From assembly GCF_001995095.2 (NCBI RefSeq), contig NZ_MTSD02000011.1, positions 1-33,207 on the forward strand: DNA of 33,207 nucleotides, written 5' to 3'. Origin of the DNA: Oceanospirillum linum. GTDB lineage: Bacteria; Pseudomonadota; Gammaproteobacteria; Pseudomonadales; Halomonadaceae. Below, one piece after another: positions 33,081-33,207 of this stretch (positions are counted from its first letter, which is position 1; each line of letters opens with the position of its first letter). Position numbers and translations under genes: made by a program. Below the pieces are notes generated by a model. That model saw only the letters and a list, made by a program, of their open reading frames with translations, did no database searches and was not told the DNA's origin.

Positions 33081-33207
33081 GTAGATACCATCTCTCCGAA
33101 CCGTCCGTAAAGGGTTAGCTAACCACTTGCGGGCGGTATTCGCTTTGATGTTTTACAACGCCAAAACAAATCTGTACCAACTTACGCATTCCGGCTCCTA
33201 AAGCCTG
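33081..33207 (-). mobile_element. IS110-family insertion sequence, right end only
   Basis: The end of an insertion sequence that runs off the window. It carries the 3' tail of an IS110-type transposase and about 34 nt of non-coding end (33081-33114), and borders a split REP palindrome. IS110 elements lack classical terminal inverted repeats and are placed by a DEDD recombinase with a guide (bridge) RNA. The short distance from stop codon to element edge fits the IS110 subgroup, whose guide RNA lies at the other end. The exact boundary is inferred from the point where REP similarity stops. Confidence 0.65.
33115..33207 (-). CDS. IS110-family transposase, C-terminal end (partial)
   Basis: 31 codons, including the TAA stop, reading off the right edge of the window. 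The peptide GAGMRKLVQICFGVVKHQ followed by SEYRPQVVS matches the typical C-terminus of IS110-family transposases (Transposase_20 region: MRKL-x2-I-x-FGV-x-K). The N-terminal DEDD catalytic domain lies outside the window. It is convergent with the plus-strand glycosyltransferase. Confidence 0.75.
   Translation of the reverse strand, partial: QALGAGMRKLVQICFGVVKHQSEYRPQVVS

Overview
The window reads as a chromosomal envelope-glycan region of a marine-type gammaproteobacterium. An Oceanospirillales-like host is my inference, from the gene content (SerB with an ACT-like domain, HldE, MscS, GalU/Pgi/GalE, a TraF-type outer-membrane protein) and moderate GC; no rRNA or tRNA is present to prove it. 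Nearly everything from 1 to about 25.8 kb is on the minus strand, so transcription runs from high to low coordinates.

Right to left, the layout is as follows. (i) 33.2-27.4 kb is an AT-richer accessory block. It holds the tail of an IS110-family transposase that sits inside a REP palindrome, a plus-strand family 2 glycosyltransferase with a poly-Gln/coiled-coil tail, a second family 2 glycosyltransferase, and a 959-aa rhamnan-synthesis-F/HAD protein. (ii) 27.1-24.4 kb carries a lipoprotein and a beta-CASP metallo-beta-lactamase-fold nuclease. (iii) 24.1-19.7 kb is a two-gene surface-protein operon. One gene is a TPR plus beta-barrel outer-membrane protein resembling Slam/DUF560 (type XI secretion). 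The other is a very large FecR-domain partner with seven 21-residue Cys repeats and a TbpB-like C-terminus. Each gene is interrupted by a single frameshift in a G run. (iv) 19.5-10.1 kb holds sugar-nucleotide supply and glycan assembly: galU, pgi, galE, tagD, an O-antigen-ligase family protein, a LicD-family transferase, a degenerate UDP-glucose dehydrogenase paralogue and pgm. (v) 9.9-7.7 kb has a TraF-family beta-barrel protein and a six-helix membrane protein. (vi) 7.7-2.3 kb is the LPS core/decoration group: ugd, GT90, GT4, GT25 and hldE. (vii) 2.3-0.1 kb has a MscS channel and serB, each followed by an intrinsic terminator.

Together the pathway genes turn glucose-6-P into glucose-1-P (pgm), UDP-glucose (galU), UDP-galactose (galE) and UDP-glucuronate (ugd). 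They also make ADP-heptose (hldE, with other steps elsewhere) and CDP-glycerol (tagD), for glycosyltransferases and an O-antigen-type ligase. The tagD-ligase-licD order suggests a phosphoglycerol-type decoration of a surface glycan. The most unusual items are the frameshifted Slam-like/FecR Cys-repeat operon, the Ugd pseudoenzyme lacking its catalytic Cys and Glu, and the REP family, one copy of which supplies the galU stop codon and another of which is split by the IS110 element.
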